In this document: one piece after another, positions 51,262 to 59,127 of the stretch
Position numbering within the stretch: the first letter of the stretch is position 1
Layout of the letters: every line of letters begins with the position of its first letter
Assembly: GCA_003153505.1 (NCBI GenBank)
Contig: PLZA01000027.1
Span: 1-59,127, forward strand
Direction of reading: 5' to 3'
DNA from: Candidatus Dormiibacterota bacterium
GTDB taxonomy: Bacteria > Chloroflexota > Dormibacteria > Aeolococcales > Aeolococcaceae
Length of the DNA: 59,127 bases
Program-made: the position numbers and the translations under genes
Notes under the pieces: generated by a model
Database searches by the model: none
Told to the model about the DNA's origin: nothing
Seen by the model: the letters and a program-made list of their open reading frames with translations, nothing else

Positions 51262-52218
51262 ATGCCGACCCGGGGAACCCTCATCTACATCGCCCAGCGA
51301 TTGCTGCTGATCGTCTTCACGCTGCTGGCGGTGTCGTTCCTGGTGTTCATCACCGTCCACAGCCTGCCGGGCAGCGCATTCGAGAGCGAACGTGTCCATG
51401 GCAAGGCACTGCAACTGGTCCTCCACCAGTACGGGCTCGACAGGCCGATCCTGGTGCAGTACTGGAGCTTCCTGACCAGCGCGATCCAGGGCAATCTCGG
51501 CGTCTCCTTTCAGATCCGCGGACTCCCGATCACTCCGCTGGTGATGCGGGAGCTGAGTGTGAGCGCCGAGCTCGGCGGCACTGCGCTGCTGATCACGATC
51601 GGCATCGGCACGACGTTTGGCGTTCTCGCCGCGATGCGTCAGAACACCTGGGTCGACTACACGCTGACGTCAATCGCCGTCGTCGGGTACAGCGTGCCGA
51701 GCTTCGTGCTCGCCGGGCTCGGCGAGCTGATCTTCGCCTACTGGCTGCCCACGGTCACCAACGGAGCGATCCAGTATCCCGCCAACTGGACGGGCACCTA
51801 CGGAACGCTCGTCGAGCTCTCGCTGCCGGCGATCATCCTGGGGTTCTACACCTCGGGCCAGGTCACCAGGATCACCCGAGCGGCGATGCTCGAGGTGCTC
51901 CAGCAGGATTACATCAGGACCGCCCGAGCCAAGGGGCTGAAGACCCGCGTCGTCACCGTCCGGCATGCCCTGCGCAATGCGCTGATCCCGGTGATCAGCA
52001 TCCTGGGACCGCTGGTCATCAGCATCATCACGGGCAGCGTCATCATCGAGAATATCTTCGGTATTCCAGGGCTGGGCAAGGAGTTCGTGGAAAGCATCCT
52101 GGGAGCCGACTACAACGTCACCGTGGCAGTGTTCACCGTATACGCGCTCCTGATCGGCATCGCCAACCTCATCGTCGACCTGCTGTATACCGTCGTTGAT
52201 CCAAGGATTCGATACTGA
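51262..52218 (+). CDS. Peptide ABC transporter permease, OppB/DppB type
   Basis: A 318-residue inner-membrane permease with six membrane segments. The N-terminal signature is IAQRLLLIVFTLLAVSFLVF, followed by the LPGSAFESE and YGLDRPILVQYWSFL region typical of OppB. The EAA-like coupling loop is YIRTARAKGLKTRVVTVRHA. An GGAGG ribosome-binding site precedes ATG. It pairs with the OppC-type permease encoded next (one-base overlap, TGATG) and with two ATPases. Confidence 0.93.
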   Translation: MPTRGTLIYIAQRLLLIVFTLLAVSFLVFITVHSLPGSAFESERVHGKALQLVLHQYGLDRPILVQYWSFLTSAIQGNLGVSFQIRGLPITPLVMRELSVSAELGGTALLITIGIGTTFGVLAAMRQNTWVDYTLTSIAVVGYSVPSFVLAGLGELIFAYWLPTVTNGAIQYPANWTGTYGTLVELSLPAIILGFYTSGQVTRITRAAMLEVLQQDYIRTARAKGLKTRVVTVRHALRNALIPVISILGPLVISIITGSVIIENIFGIPGLGKEFVESILGADYNVTVAVFTVYALLIGIANLIVDLLYTVVDPRIRY

Positions 52219-53123
52219 TGGCCACCGTCACTACCCCAATCCTCGAGGAGTACGCGGGCGGTACGATCGCCCGAGCCCAGGTGGGACTCTGGCGAGACGG
52301 ATTCCGCCGCCTGCGCCGCAACCGGCTCGCTCTCGCGGCGCTGATCTACTTGACGGTCCTGGTTCTCGTCGCGATCATCGCGATCTTCTGGACGCCGTAC
52401 AACCCCGCCACCATCCTGCCGAACACGCTCACCTTCCTCGGACCCTCGGCGGGGCATCCACTGGGCACCGACGACCTGGGGCGCGACCTCCTGAGCCGGA
52501 TGATGCAGGGAGCGCAGATCTCGCTCATCGTCGGTGTCGGGACCTCGGCAATCGTGCTGACAGTCGGCGTGGTGGTCGGTCTGATCGCGGGCTACTTCCG
52601 GGGCTGGATTGACAACGTGATCAGCGTCTTCATCAACATCTTCTATGGGATCCCCGGCATCCTGGTCGCGATCATCCTGTACCTCATCCTCGGACACGGT
52701 CTCGGCAATATCATGATCGCCATCTCCGCGACGGCCTGGATGGACATGGCCAGGCTGGTCCGCGGCCAGGCGTTCAGCATCCGCGAGCGTGAGTACATCG
52801 AGGCGGCTCGGGCCAGTGGCGCCCGCTCGGGCAAGATCCTCTTCGGACACATCCTGCCCAACTCGCTCGGACCGATCATCGTGCAGGCGACATTCGTCAT
52901 TCCGATTGCCATCCTCACCGAGGCTTTCCTCAGCTATCTCGGGCTCGGGATCCCGAGCCCGCTCGCCTCCTGGGGATCGATCGCATCCGAGGGGTATGCT
53001 GCACTCCCCTTGGAGCCATACATGATGCTCTGGCCGGCGGTTGCGCTTTCGCTGACGCTGCTCGCATTCAATTTCCTTGGTGACGGTCTCCGAGACGCCT
53101 TCGACCCACGACAGCGTCGGTGA
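52218..53123 (+). CDS. Peptide ABC transporter permease, OppC/DppC type
   Basis: A 301-residue permease. The N-terminal OppC_N segment is RRLRRNRLALAALIYLTVLV, then GTDDLGRDLLSRMMQGAQIS, a hallmark of OppC proteins. The EAA coupling loop is EYIEAARASGARSGKILFGH and the C-terminal GDGLRDAFDPRQRR is characteristic. Six membrane segments are predicted. Its stop overlaps the start of the first ATPase gene by 4 nt (GTGA). Confidence 0.94.
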   Translation: MATVTTPILEEYAGGTIARAQVGLWRDGFRRLRRNRLALAALIYLTVLVLVAIIAIFWTPYNPATILPNTLTFLGPSAGHPLGTDDLGRDLLSRMMQGAQISLIVGVGTSAIVLTVGVVVGLIAGYFRGWIDNVISVFINIFYGIPGILVAIILYLILGHGLGNIMIAISATAWMDMARLVRGQAFSIREREYIEAARASGARSGKILFGHILPNSLGPIIVQATFVIPIAILTEAFLSYLGLGIPSPLASWGSIASEGYAALPLEPYMMLWPAVALSLTLLAFNFLGDGLRDAFDPRQRR

Positions 53124-54223
53124 CGGATCCGATCCTCGAGGTCCGCAACCTCAGCACCCACTTCTTCACCGACGATGGCGAGGTCAAGGCCGTTCGGGGG
53201 GTCAGCTTCAGCGTGGCTCCGGGCGAGACACTCGGGATCGTCGGCGAGTCCGGCTGCGGCAAGAGCGTCACCGCCATGTCCGTCCTGGGCCTCGTGCAGC
53301 GGCCGGGCAAGGTCGTCAGCGGCGAGATCATGTTCAGGGGGCACGATCTGCTCAAACTGACCCGGGAAGAGCTGCGCAACATCCGCGGACGCGACATCGC
53401 GATGATCTTCCAGGACCCGCTCAGCTCACTGAACCCGGTGCTCCGTGTCGGATATCAGATCGACGAGGCGATGTACGCTCACGACAAGATCGCGTCGAAT
53501 GCTGTCGAGCGCCGGGGCATCGACCTGCTCAAGCAAGTGCGCGTCTCGGATGCGGAGCGGCGTATCAAGGACTTCCCCCACCAGTTCAGTGGCGGGATGC
53601 GACAGCGCGCCATGATCGCCATGGGGCTGTCGAACAAGCCCGACCTCCTGATCGCCGACGAGCCCACCACGGCGCTGGACGTCACCGTTCAGGCGCAGAT
53701 CCTGGAGCTGCTCCGGGACCTCAACGAGCAGACCGGTGCCGCGATCATTCTCATCACCCACAACCTCGGCGTCGTCGCCGGCCTCTGCAAGCGCGTGCTC
53801 GTCATGTACGCGGGTGAGATCGTCGAGGAGGGTACCGTCGAGCAGATCTTCGAGTCACCGCAGCACCCGTACACGTGGTCGCTGCTGCGCTCAGTGCCCC
53901 GGATCGACGCCAACCGAGGACATCGTCTGCTCTCCATCGAGGGCCTGCCGCCGGACCTCATCGATCTGCCCCAGGGCTGCAAGTTCAACCCGCGCTGCCC
54001 GTTCCGTGTAGAACGCTGTTTCACGGAATCGCCGCCCATCGAGCAGGTGGCGCCCGCACAGCACGCGGCGTGCTGGGTGACCATGGAGCGCGCGTACGCC
54101 GAGATGGGCGCCGGAACGATCACGGACACGAGCCCGGGCGCAGCAAGCGGTGTGCACCCCGCCGGGCGCTCGCTTCCGCCCGCCGAGGTTCCCGCCGCCA
54201 TCGCCGAGCCCGTCAGTGACTGA
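53120..54223 (+). CDS. Peptide ABC transporter ATPase, OppD/DppD type
   Basis: A 367-residue ATPase. Walker A is GIVGESGCGKSVTAMSVLGL, the signature FSGGMRQRAMIAMGLSNKP, Walker B LLIADEPTTALDVTVQAQIL and the switch His in IILITHNLGVVAGLC. The oligopeptide-transporter C-terminal zinc/Fe-S-like region reads KFNPRCPFRVERC. The GTG start overlaps oppC. The C-terminus has an extra Ala/Pro-rich tail beyond the family norm, and its last 8 nt overlap the next gene. Confidence 0.94.
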   Translation: MTDPILEVRNLSTHFFTDDGEVKAVRGVSFSVAPGETLGIVGESGCGKSVTAMSVLGLVQRPGKVVSGEIMFRGHDLLKLTREELRNIRGRDIAMIFQDPLSSLNPVLRVGYQIDEAMYAHDKIASNAVERRGIDLLKQVRVSDAERRIKDFPHQFSGGMRQRAMIAMGLSNKPDLLIADEPTTALDVTVQAQILELLRDLNEQTGAAIILITHNLGVVAGLCKRVLVMYAGEIVEEGTVEQIFESPQHPYTWSLLRSVPRIDANRGHRLLSIEGLPPDLIDLPQGCKFNPRCPFRVERCFTESPPIEQVAPAQHAACWVTMERAYAEMGAGTITDTSPGAASGVHPAGRSLPPAEVPAAIAEPVSD

Positions 54224-55250
54224 CACGATCGTGGCGCCGGCTCCGAAGGTCCTGCCATCCGTGGAACCCATCCTCCGTGTGGTCAATGTGGTCAAGCACT
54301 TCGGTGCAGGGGTCGGCTCGTCGGTGAAGGCGGTGGACGGCGTGAGCTTCGACGTTCTTCCGGGCGAGACCGTCGGCCTCGTCGGCGAATCCGGATGCGG
54401 CAAGTCGACGCTCGGGCGGCTGATCACCCAGCTCATCCCGGTGACCTCGGGCGAGGTATACCTCAACGGTGTCGACATCACCAAGCTGCGTGGCGAGAAG
54501 CTCCGCCAGCAGCGCAAGCAGCTGCAGATGATCTTCCAGGATCCGTATGCGTCACTCGACCCGCGCATGACCGTCGGCGACATCATCGCCGAGCCCCTGG
54601 TCAACTTCAAGATGATCAGGGGGCGCGCGAAGGACGCACGAGTACAAGAACTGCTGCGCACGGTTGGGCTGAACCCCTATTTCAACAACCGATATCCGCA
54701 CGAGTTCAGCGGTGGCCAGCGGCAGCGCATCGGGATCGCCCGTGCCCTCGCACTCAACCCGAAATTGATCATCTGCGATGAGCCGGTCTCTGCACTTGAT
54801 GTCTCGATTCAGGCGCAGATCATCAATCTGCTCGAGGATCTGCAGCGCGAGTTCGAGCTCACCTATCTCTTTATCGCGCATGACCTTTCGGTCGTCCGGC
54901 ACATCAGCAACCGCGTGATGGTGATGTACCTCGGGAAGATCTGCGAGGTGGCGCCGAGCGAGGATCTCTACACCTCACAGGAGCATCCGTATACCCGGGC
55001 ACTGCTCTCCTCCATCCCGGTTCCGGACCCACGGATCGAATCGCGGCGGAGGCTCGTGGAGCTGTCGGGCGAGATCCCATCGCCACTGAATCCGCCGTCG
55101 GGCTGTCGCTTTCACACCCGCTGTCCGATTGCGCAGGTTCCGGGCGTCTGCGCGGATGTCGAACCGCCGCTCGAGCTCAAGGGCGAAGGCCACCTCGCGG
55201 CGTGTCATTTCTCCGAGCAGGTGCGCACCAAGATCGCCGTCACGAACTGA
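54216..55250 (+). CDS. Peptide ABC transporter ATPase, OppF/DppF type
   Basis: A 344-residue ATPase. Walker A is GLVGESGCGKSTLGRLITQL, the signature FSGGQRQRIGIARALALNPK and Walker B LIICDEPVSALDVSIQAQII. IAHDLSVVRHISNRVMVMYL carries the switch His, and the C-terminal motif is CRFHTRCPIAQVPGVC. GTG 54216 lies inside the end of the OppD gene. With OppD it forms the heterodimeric motor of the importer. It is the last gene of the operon and overlaps the convergent methyltransferase by 11 nt. Confidence 0.94.
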   Translation: MTDTIVAPAPKVLPSVEPILRVVNVVKHFGAGVGSSVKAVDGVSFDVLPGETVGLVGESGCGKSTLGRLITQLIPVTSGEVYLNGVDITKLRGEKLRQQRKQLQMIFQDPYASLDPRMTVGDIIAEPLVNFKMIRGRAKDARVQELLRTVGLNPYFNNRYPHEFSGGQRQRIGIARALALNPKLIICDEPVSALDVSIQAQIINLLEDLQREFELTYLFIAHDLSVVRHISNRVMVMYLGKICEVAPSEDLYTSQEHPYTRALLSSIPVPDPRIESRRRLVELSGEIPSPLNPPSGCRFHTRCPIAQVPGVCADVEPPLELKGEGHLAACHFSEQVRTKIAVTN

Positions 55251-56055
55251 GCGATCCGCCGTGGCTCGGATCGCGGTAGCCGGTCGCGAGGATGCCGAAG
55301 GTGTTCCGAAGCCGCAGGCGGGTGCCAAGCCACTGCACCGCTGCTGACTGATTAGACCAGTAGGGCAGAACCCGCACATCCCCAAATTTCTCCAGCAATA
55401 GGTCGCGTATGGCACTTTCATCCACGCCATTGCGCACAACGTGGTACTCGACCATGTCGGACGGGTTGTCCTCGTCCAGGGTTCCTCGTGTCCGACGCAC
55501 CACGGAGCCCACGCCGCGTTTCCAGTTGCCTCGTGGCAGCCGCCAAGCGTAGTAACCGACCCGGTAGAGTCCGCGGCTCACCTTGCTCTGGCGCGGATAC
55601 CAGATCGGGTCCTGCAGAGTGAGCAACGCTCCACCCGGCCCCAGTCGGCTGCTCGCTTGCGTGAGAGCCGCCAGGTAGTCGGGAATATGGTGCAGGACTG
55701 CGACGCACAGAATGAGCGAGAAGCCGCTTCCAACCTCTGACAGCGTGCCGTCCGCGTCGAAGACGCCGTTGAAGTTGGGGTTCGCACCGAACTTCTCCGC
55801 AAGCCGGGCAAGCGATGGTCGGGACATCTCGACGGCGGTAACCTGACATCCAGCCGCCAGTGCAGGCTCGGTGTATCCGCCATGTCCGGCGCCGATTTCC
55901 AGAACGGAAAGGGGCAGACCAGCAGCTTTCAAGTCCCTCAAAGTCTTGCGCAATATGCCGACCAGCCGATCGTAGAGGACGTGGTGCGCGAGATGAGGGC
56001 TCTCGGCGCGGTAGTCTGCCTCTGCCGAATAGACGAATTCTTGTTTCTCTTGCAT
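55240..56055 (-). CDS. Class I SAM-dependent methyltransferase
   Basis: A 271-residue methyltransferase: SVLEIGAGHGGYTEPALAAG (motif I), CQVTAVEMSRPSLARLAEKF (motif II region), LILCVAVLHHIPDYLAALTQ and GGALLTLQDPIWYPRQSK. It resembles the Methyltransf_11/25 group that acts on small molecules, sugars or lipids. The gene is less GC-rich and uses a looser third-position pattern than its neighbours, like the large membrane protein at 46.4 kb, hinting at transfer. No partner genes suggest a substrate. Confidence 0.85.
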   Translation of the reverse strand: MQEKQEFVYSAEADYRAESPHLAHHVLYDRLVGILRKTLRDLKAAGLPLSVLEIGAGHGGYTEPALAAGCQVTAVEMSRPSLARLAEKFGANPNFNGVFDADGTLSEVGSGFSLILCVAVLHHIPDYLAALTQASSRLGPGGALLTLQDPIWYPRQSKVSRGLYRVGYYAWRLPRGNWKRGVGSVVRRTRGTLDEDNPSDMVEYHVVRNGVDESAIRDLLLEKFGDVRVLPYWSNQSAAVQWLGTRLRLRNTFGILATGYRDPSHGGSLSS

Positions 56056-56340
56056 GACGCCCTCGTACCGGACCCAGTAGAGCGGTAGATGTTAGGCGTT
56101 GCAACTTGGCGCTGGATTCACGACGCGCCTTCCCCGGCACACGGGGCACAGGATCTAGCCGCGCATGGACGCTCGGCGTCGAGAAGGGCGAAGGTCTCCT
56201 CGACCTTTCAGACGTGATCTGTCACGCCAGCGGTTTCTTGGCCTTGCGGCTGAACGCGTTGGTGCGCCGGGTGCCTCCGGCGTCCCGACCGCCGCCCATA
56301 AGATGGATCCTGCAACCGGCCGGCGGCCTTCGGAGGAGTC
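56056..56340. other. Intergenic region before ohr
   Basis: 285 nt between divergent genes with no convincing gene. The ohr ribosome-binding site (GGAGG) lies just before ATG 56341. I see no clear OhR/OhrR-type palindrome or strong promoter. Confidence 0.4.
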
Positions 56341-56781
56341 ATGAGCGACAGCGACCAGCGTCCACGGATTCTCTACACCGCTGAGGCGACCGTCAAAGGC
56401 GGGCGCCGAGGTCATGGCGTCACCTCCGACGGCGTGGTCGAAGTCGACTTCACGTCGCCCAAGGAGCTGGGTGGCGACGGCGCCCGCGGGACGAATCCCG
56501 AGCAGCTCTTCGCGCTCGGGTTCGCAGCGTGCTGGGAGAACGCGATGCTGGGTATCGCCCGCCGAAAGGGCGTCGACGTCGAGGATGCCACCGTGACCGC
56601 CCGGGTCGGTATCGGGCGGATCGAATCCGGACGCCTGGGCCTGGCTGTCGAACTCCTGATCACACTGCCCTCGCTGCCCGATCGCGCGGCGGCGCAAGCC
56701 CTGATCGACGAGGCCGAGCAACGGTGCCCCTACTCGAACGCGGTGCGGGGCAACGTCGAGGTGACCTTGACGCTGCTCTGA
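56341..56781 (+). CDS. Organic hydroperoxide resistance protein (OsmC/Ohr family)
   Basis: A 146-residue peroxidase. The two catalytic Cys are in LFALGFAACWENAMLGIARR and RCPYSNAVRGNVEVTLTL, and the family opening ILYTAEATVKGGRRGHGVTS is present. Ohr proteins reduce organic and lipid hydroperoxides with dithiol reductants in the cytoplasm. The position before a HIT hydrolase carries no obvious functional link. A GGAGG site precedes ATG 56341. No OhrR-type repressor gene is adjacent. Confidence 0.93.
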   Translation: MSDSDQRPRILYTAEATVKGGRRGHGVTSDGVVEVDFTSPKELGGDGARGTNPEQLFALGFAACWENAMLGIARRKGVDVEDATVTARVGIGRIESGRLGLAVELLITLPSLPDRAAAQALIDEAEQRCPYSNAVRGNVEVTLTLL

Positions 56782-56829
56782 TCGGGTGGAACTGCACCGG
56801 TGGAGCGGGCGGTCGGCTAACGTCGACGC

Positions 56830-57324
56830 GTGAAGCGGCTCTGGGCGCCCTGGCGGATGGCCTACGTCTCGAGCTCACCGGCTGATACCGGCGATGAATG
56901 CTTTCTCTGCGCCGCCGCGAGCGGCGGTGGCGATCAATCGCTCGTCGTCGGGCGGGGGAGGCTGGCCTACCTCCTGATGAACCGCTTCCCATACACGAGC
57001 GGGCACCTGATGGCCGTTCCGGTCCGGCACACTCCAGGCGTGCTCACACTGACCGAGGAGGAGGGAGCTGCGGTCTTTGCCGCGACCCAGCGCGCGGTTC
57101 GGGTGCTCACCGATGCGCTGCATCCCGACGGTTTCAACATCGGAGTGAACCAGGGCAGCGCAGCCGGCGCGAGCGCGGAGCACGTCCACGTCCACGTCGT
57201 TCCCCGCTGGGCGGGGGACACCAACTTCATGCCCGTGCTGGGCGACGTCAAGGTGCTCCCCCAGGATCTCGAAACCACAGCCGCCAATCTGCGCGAGGCC
57301 TTCACGCGCCTCGGACCGCTATAG
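56830..57324 (+). CDS. HIT-family nucleotide hydrolase/phosphorylase (AP4A-type)
   Basis: A 164-residue histidine-triad protein. The opening MKRLWAPWRMAYV and ECFLCAAASGGGDQSLVV match the actinobacterial AP4A-phosphorylase-like group, with the zinc-binding Cys pair. NRFPYTSGHLMAVPVRH and the catalytic triad ASAEHVHVHVVPRWAGD follow. It probably cleaves dinucleoside polyphosphates or related nucleotides. GTG 56830 has TAACGT (56818-56823) 6 nt upstream, again a leaderless-type start. Confidence 0.92.
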   Translation: MKRLWAPWRMAYVSSSPADTGDECFLCAAASGGGDQSLVVGRGRLAYLLMNRFPYTSGHLMAVPVRHTPGVLTLTEEEGAAVFAATQRAVRVLTDALHPDGFNIGVNQGSAAGASAEHVHVHVVPRWAGDTNFMPVLGDVKVLPQDLETTAANLREAFTRLGPL

Positions 57325-57325
57325 T
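57320..57325 (+). promoter_or_regulatory. -10 box of the bS22 gene
   Basis: TATAGT (57320-57325) lies 9 nt before ATG 57335 and overlaps the stop codon of the HIT gene. The predicted 5' UTR is only 2-3 nt. Confidence 0.5.
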
Positions 57326-57334
57326 CGTTTGCAG

Positions 57335-57427
57335 ATGGGTTCTGTAATCAAGAAGCGGCGCAAGAAGATGCGCAAGCACAAGCATAAGAAGATGCTGAAG
57401 AAGACGAGGTGGGCGCGCCGCACGTAG
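57335..57427 (+). CDS. Ribosomal protein bS22-type (AURKAIP1/COX24 domain), 30 aa
   Basis: A 30-codon gene from ATG 57335 to TAG 57425-57427. The product begins MGSVIKKRRKKMRKHKHKK and continues MLKKTRWARRT, almost entirely Lys/Arg/His. It matches the very small AURKAIP1/COX24-domain proteins that in mycobacteria are the 30S protein bS22 (consensus MGSVIKKRRKRM.KKKHRKLL). It sits on the small subunit near the decoding region in known structures. It is easily missed because of its size. It has its own -10 box and no ribosome-binding site. Confidence 0.85.
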   Translation: MGSVIKKRRKKMRKHKHKKMLKKTRWARRT

Positions 57428-57585
57428 TCGCGACGCTGTCTCCTCCACTTCGCCGTGCGCTGGTCGTCCCTGGTCGAATGTGCGAACGCGCGGTTCTCGC
57501 CGGCGAACCCGTCCTCGCTGACAGCACGCGCTGACACGTCGAGACAACTCCAAGAGCATCCTGAATCCGGGCGGGTGGCGACCCG
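57428..57585. other. Intergenic region between bS22 and ccsA
   Basis: 158 nt between convergent genes. I see no gene and no terminator with a T-run; the stretch is GC-rich and unremarkable. Confidence 0.4.
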
Positions 57586-58542
57586 TCAGGCGCGGGCGTA
57601 CGAGTGCAGCCCAGCGATCCAGAGATTGACGGCGTAGAGCGTGAAGAGGATGGCGGCGAACCCGAAGACGGTGATGATCGCAGCACGCTTCTCCTTCCAG
57701 CCGTAGGTCACGCGGGCGTGGAGGTAGATGGCGAAGATCACCCAGGTGATGAAGGCGAATGTCTCCTTCGGATCCCAGCCCCAGTACCGCCCCCAGGCGT
57801 GCTCGCCCCAGATGGCTCCACAGATCACCCCGAACGTCCAGATCGGGAAGCCGATCATCACGAAGCGATAGCTCCAGCCGTCGAGCATCCCCGCCCTCGG
57901 CAGCGCACGCTGGACCCACGCCGCAACAGGGCGCCTGGCACCACCGCTGGAGAAGCCGCCTCCAGAGCCGCCGCCACCGCCCATCGTCATCGTTGCCACG
58001 CCGCCACTGCTCACGCTCGCGGCCACGGCCGCCGGCGCCACGGCCAGCAGGCGGTTGTCGGCCCAGCGCCGGGCCAGATAGGCCATCCCGAAGAAGAACG
58101 AGAAGCTCAGCACCGCTGACGAGGTGGCCATCGAGGTCACGTGGATGGTCAGCCAATAGCTGTGCAGCGCGGGCACGAGCTGGCCGGGCGGAACGTACAG
58201 CATGTACGCGACGCCCATGAGCGCGACCGTCACGATCATCGCGGGCAGACCGATGAGACGCATCCGGGCACGCAACATGAGGATCACAGACAGCGTGACG
58301 ACGACGAACGCGATCCCGGTCGAGTACTCGTACATATTGCCGAGCGGCCAATGCCCGGCCTCGAGCGCACGGGTGAAGATCGACGCGAAGTGGAGCGGCC
58401 AGCCGACGAGCACCAGCGCCATCCCGATATCGCCGAGCACCCGCTTGCGGAAGGCCAGGTGGAGTACAAAAGCGACCACCGCGAGCGTGTACGCGGCGAC
58501 TGCTATCCCGAAGAGAACCAGGGACGCCGGAGTGCTCGACAT
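57586..58542 (-). CDS. Cytochrome c biogenesis protein CcsA/CcsB (haem channel)
   Basis: A 318-residue membrane protein with about eight membrane segments. The haem-handling tryptophan-rich motif reads WGRYWGWDPKETFAFITWVI, and conserved His are in GWPLHFASIF, WLTIHVTSMATS and IYLHARVTYGW. CcsA (System II, with ResB/Ccs1) carries haem across the membrane for attachment to c-type cytochromes. An unusual Gly/Ser/Met-rich insert (MTMGGGGGSGGGFSSGG) lies in an outer loop. The partner ccs1/resB gene is not in the window. TATACT lies 11 nt before the ATG, giving a very short 5' UTR. Confidence 0.92.
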   Translation of the reverse strand: MSSTPASLVLFGIAVAAYTLAVVAFVLHLAFRKRVLGDIGMALVLVGWPLHFASIFTRALEAGHWPLGNMYEYSTGIAFVVVTLSVILMLRARMRLIGLPAMIVTVALMGVAYMLYVPPGQLVPALHSYWLTIHVTSMATSSAVLSFSFFFGMAYLARRWADNRLLAVAPAAVAASVSSGGVATMTMGGGGGSGGGFSSGGARRPVAAWVQRALPRAGMLDGWSYRFVMIGFPIWTFGVICGAIWGEHAWGRYWGWDPKETFAFITWVIFAIYLHARVTYGWKEKRAAIITVFGFAAILFTLYAVNLWIAGLHSYARA

Positions 58543-58673
58543 GCCTGCGGCGGAGTATAGCCACCGGTCGCATGCCGAGCGCCCCGGCCGCCTGTCGCCC
58601 CGACGTGAATCCGGGCTGTAAAGGAATGGACGCGGGGCGTCCGTTTGGACGGCGCCTCCTTACCATGGGGGCA

Positions 58674-59051
58674 ATGTCCCGGCCGCGCGTTTTACTCGCC
58701 GACGACGACCCGCGCGTGCTCTCGGTCGTCTCCCGCTACCTCGACCTCGAGGGCTACGAGATGTCGACGGTCTCCGACGGCGAGGCTGCCGTGAGGATCG
58801 CCGCGGCCGACCGTCCGGACCTCATCATCCTCGACATCATGATGCCGGGCATCGACGGCATCGAGGCCTGCCGGCGGATCAGGGCGAATGCCGCGACCGC
58901 GCAGACCCCGGTGCTGATGTTCAGCGCCCTGTCCGAGGAGGCCGAGGCGGCCCGGCTCGCGGGCGCCGACGGCATGCTCCCGAAGCCGTTCAACCTGCCG
59001 GCGCTGGCCGAGGCGGTCAAAACCTTCTTCGCGACCCGGACTGCCTCGTAA
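58674..59051 (+). CDS. Single-domain response regulator (receiver only)
   Basis: A 125-residue stand-alone receiver. The acidic pair is in VLLADDDPRVLSVVSRYL, the phospho-Asp in DLIILDIMMPGIDGIEACRR, with Ser/Thr in VLMFSAL and the conserved Lys in GMLPKPFN. No output domain follows; such proteins relay phosphate or bind partners. TACCAT (58661-58666) lies 7 nt before ATG 58674, again a leaderless-type start. The kinase partner is not adjacent. Confidence 0.92.
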   Translation: MSRPRVLLADDDPRVLSVVSRYLDLEGYEMSTVSDGEAAVRIAAADRPDLIILDIMMPGIDGIEACRRIRANAATAQTPVLMFSALSEEAEAARLAGADGMLPKPFNLPALAEAVKTFFATRTAS

Positions 59052-59070
59052 GCGGTTCGAGCCCCAGCCC

Positions 59071-59076
59071 TATACT
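59071..59076 (+). promoter_or_regulatory. -10 box upstream of the right-end tRNA
   Basis: TATACT (59071-59076) is a near-consensus -10 hexamer 30 nt before the partial tRNA and about 20 nt after the receiver gene. No -35 box is evident. Confidence 0.45.
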
Positions 59077-59105
59077 GCAAAACGCCTCGGCGTGATCCTC
59101 GCCTC

Positions 59106-59127
59106 GGGGCGGTAGCTCAGCTGGGAG
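59106..59127 (+). tRNA. tRNA, 5' part only, cut by window end (possibly Ala)
   Basis: GGGGCGG (acceptor strand, 59106-59112), TA, then AGCTCAGCTGGGAG, the D-arm of a tRNA. The window ends before the anticodon. GGGGCGG with a G at position 3 is common in tRNA-Ala, but Val or Phe cannot be excluded. Confidence 0.75.

Overview
The window is about 59 kb of GC-rich (roughly two-thirds G+C), gene-dense bacterial DNA with short intergenic gaps and many start/stop overlaps of the ATGA or GTGA type. No phage, transposase, insertion sequence or CRISPR array is visible. Several features suggest a high-GC Terrabacteria lineage, such as a deep-branching actinomycetote or a Chloroflexota/Dormibacterota-like soil bacterium: a 30-residue bS22-type ribosomal protein, a mycothiol-type maleylpyruvate isomerase relative, an ECF42 sigma factor with its YCII partner, the MEP pathway, and many genes whose -10 box lies only 6-7 nt before the start codon. 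This placement is an inference; no rRNA gene is present to settle it.

Layout. 1-13.9 kb is accessory: a lipoprotein, a broken membrane histidine kinase, an oxidoreductase, two VOC proteins, an ECF42 module, a channel-like membrane protein, two GNAT acetyltransferases, two proteins that look internally deleted (DinB-like and GrpB-like) and a frameshifted papain-like peptidase. 13.9-17.6 kb holds an ACT-domain malic enzyme and a MarR/MFS efflux pair. 17.7-18.3 kb encodes a membrane-anchored repeat protein that ends in a ladder of nine cysteines spaced every third residue.

18.3-30.1 kb is the branched-chain amino acid locus. ilvD is on the minus strand. Divergent from it are a sigma70-like promoter, a 30-codon Leu/Val/Ile-rich leader peptide, an intrinsic terminator, an uncharacterised 65-residue protein, and then ilvB-ilvN-ilvC-leuA-leuC-leuD-leuB-cimA, almost all translationally coupled. 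With cimA present, isoleucine can be made from pyruvate by citramalate, with LeuCD and LeuB serving both the leucine and isoleucine routes.

30.1-37.5 kb contains a GbsR/MarR regulator, ABC exporter and methyltransferase operon, a divergent GAF histidine kinase, a NarL-type response regulator and small membrane proteins. 37.5-46.2 kb is mostly housekeeping on the minus strand: ROK kinase and zwf, ispE, then comEA-comEC-(detached MBL domain)-holA, convergent with rpsT, which has an unusually long Lys/Ala/Pro tail. 46.4-48.4 kb is a less GC-rich large membrane protein, followed by a coiled-coil/AT-hook-like protein and tRNA-Ala(GGC). 49.4-55.3 kb is a complete peptide ABC importer operon. The right end has a methyltransferase, Ohr, a HIT hydrolase, bS22, a cytochrome c biogenesis protein (CcsA/CcsB), a stand-alone receiver and the 5' part of another tRNA.

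The most interesting items are the Cys-ladder solenoid protein, the perfectly symmetric ECF42 promoter between two divergent genes, the ilv attenuator with its unknown coupled small protein, the pervasive leaderless promoter layout, and a cluster of genes in the first 14 kb that lost internal catalytic segments.
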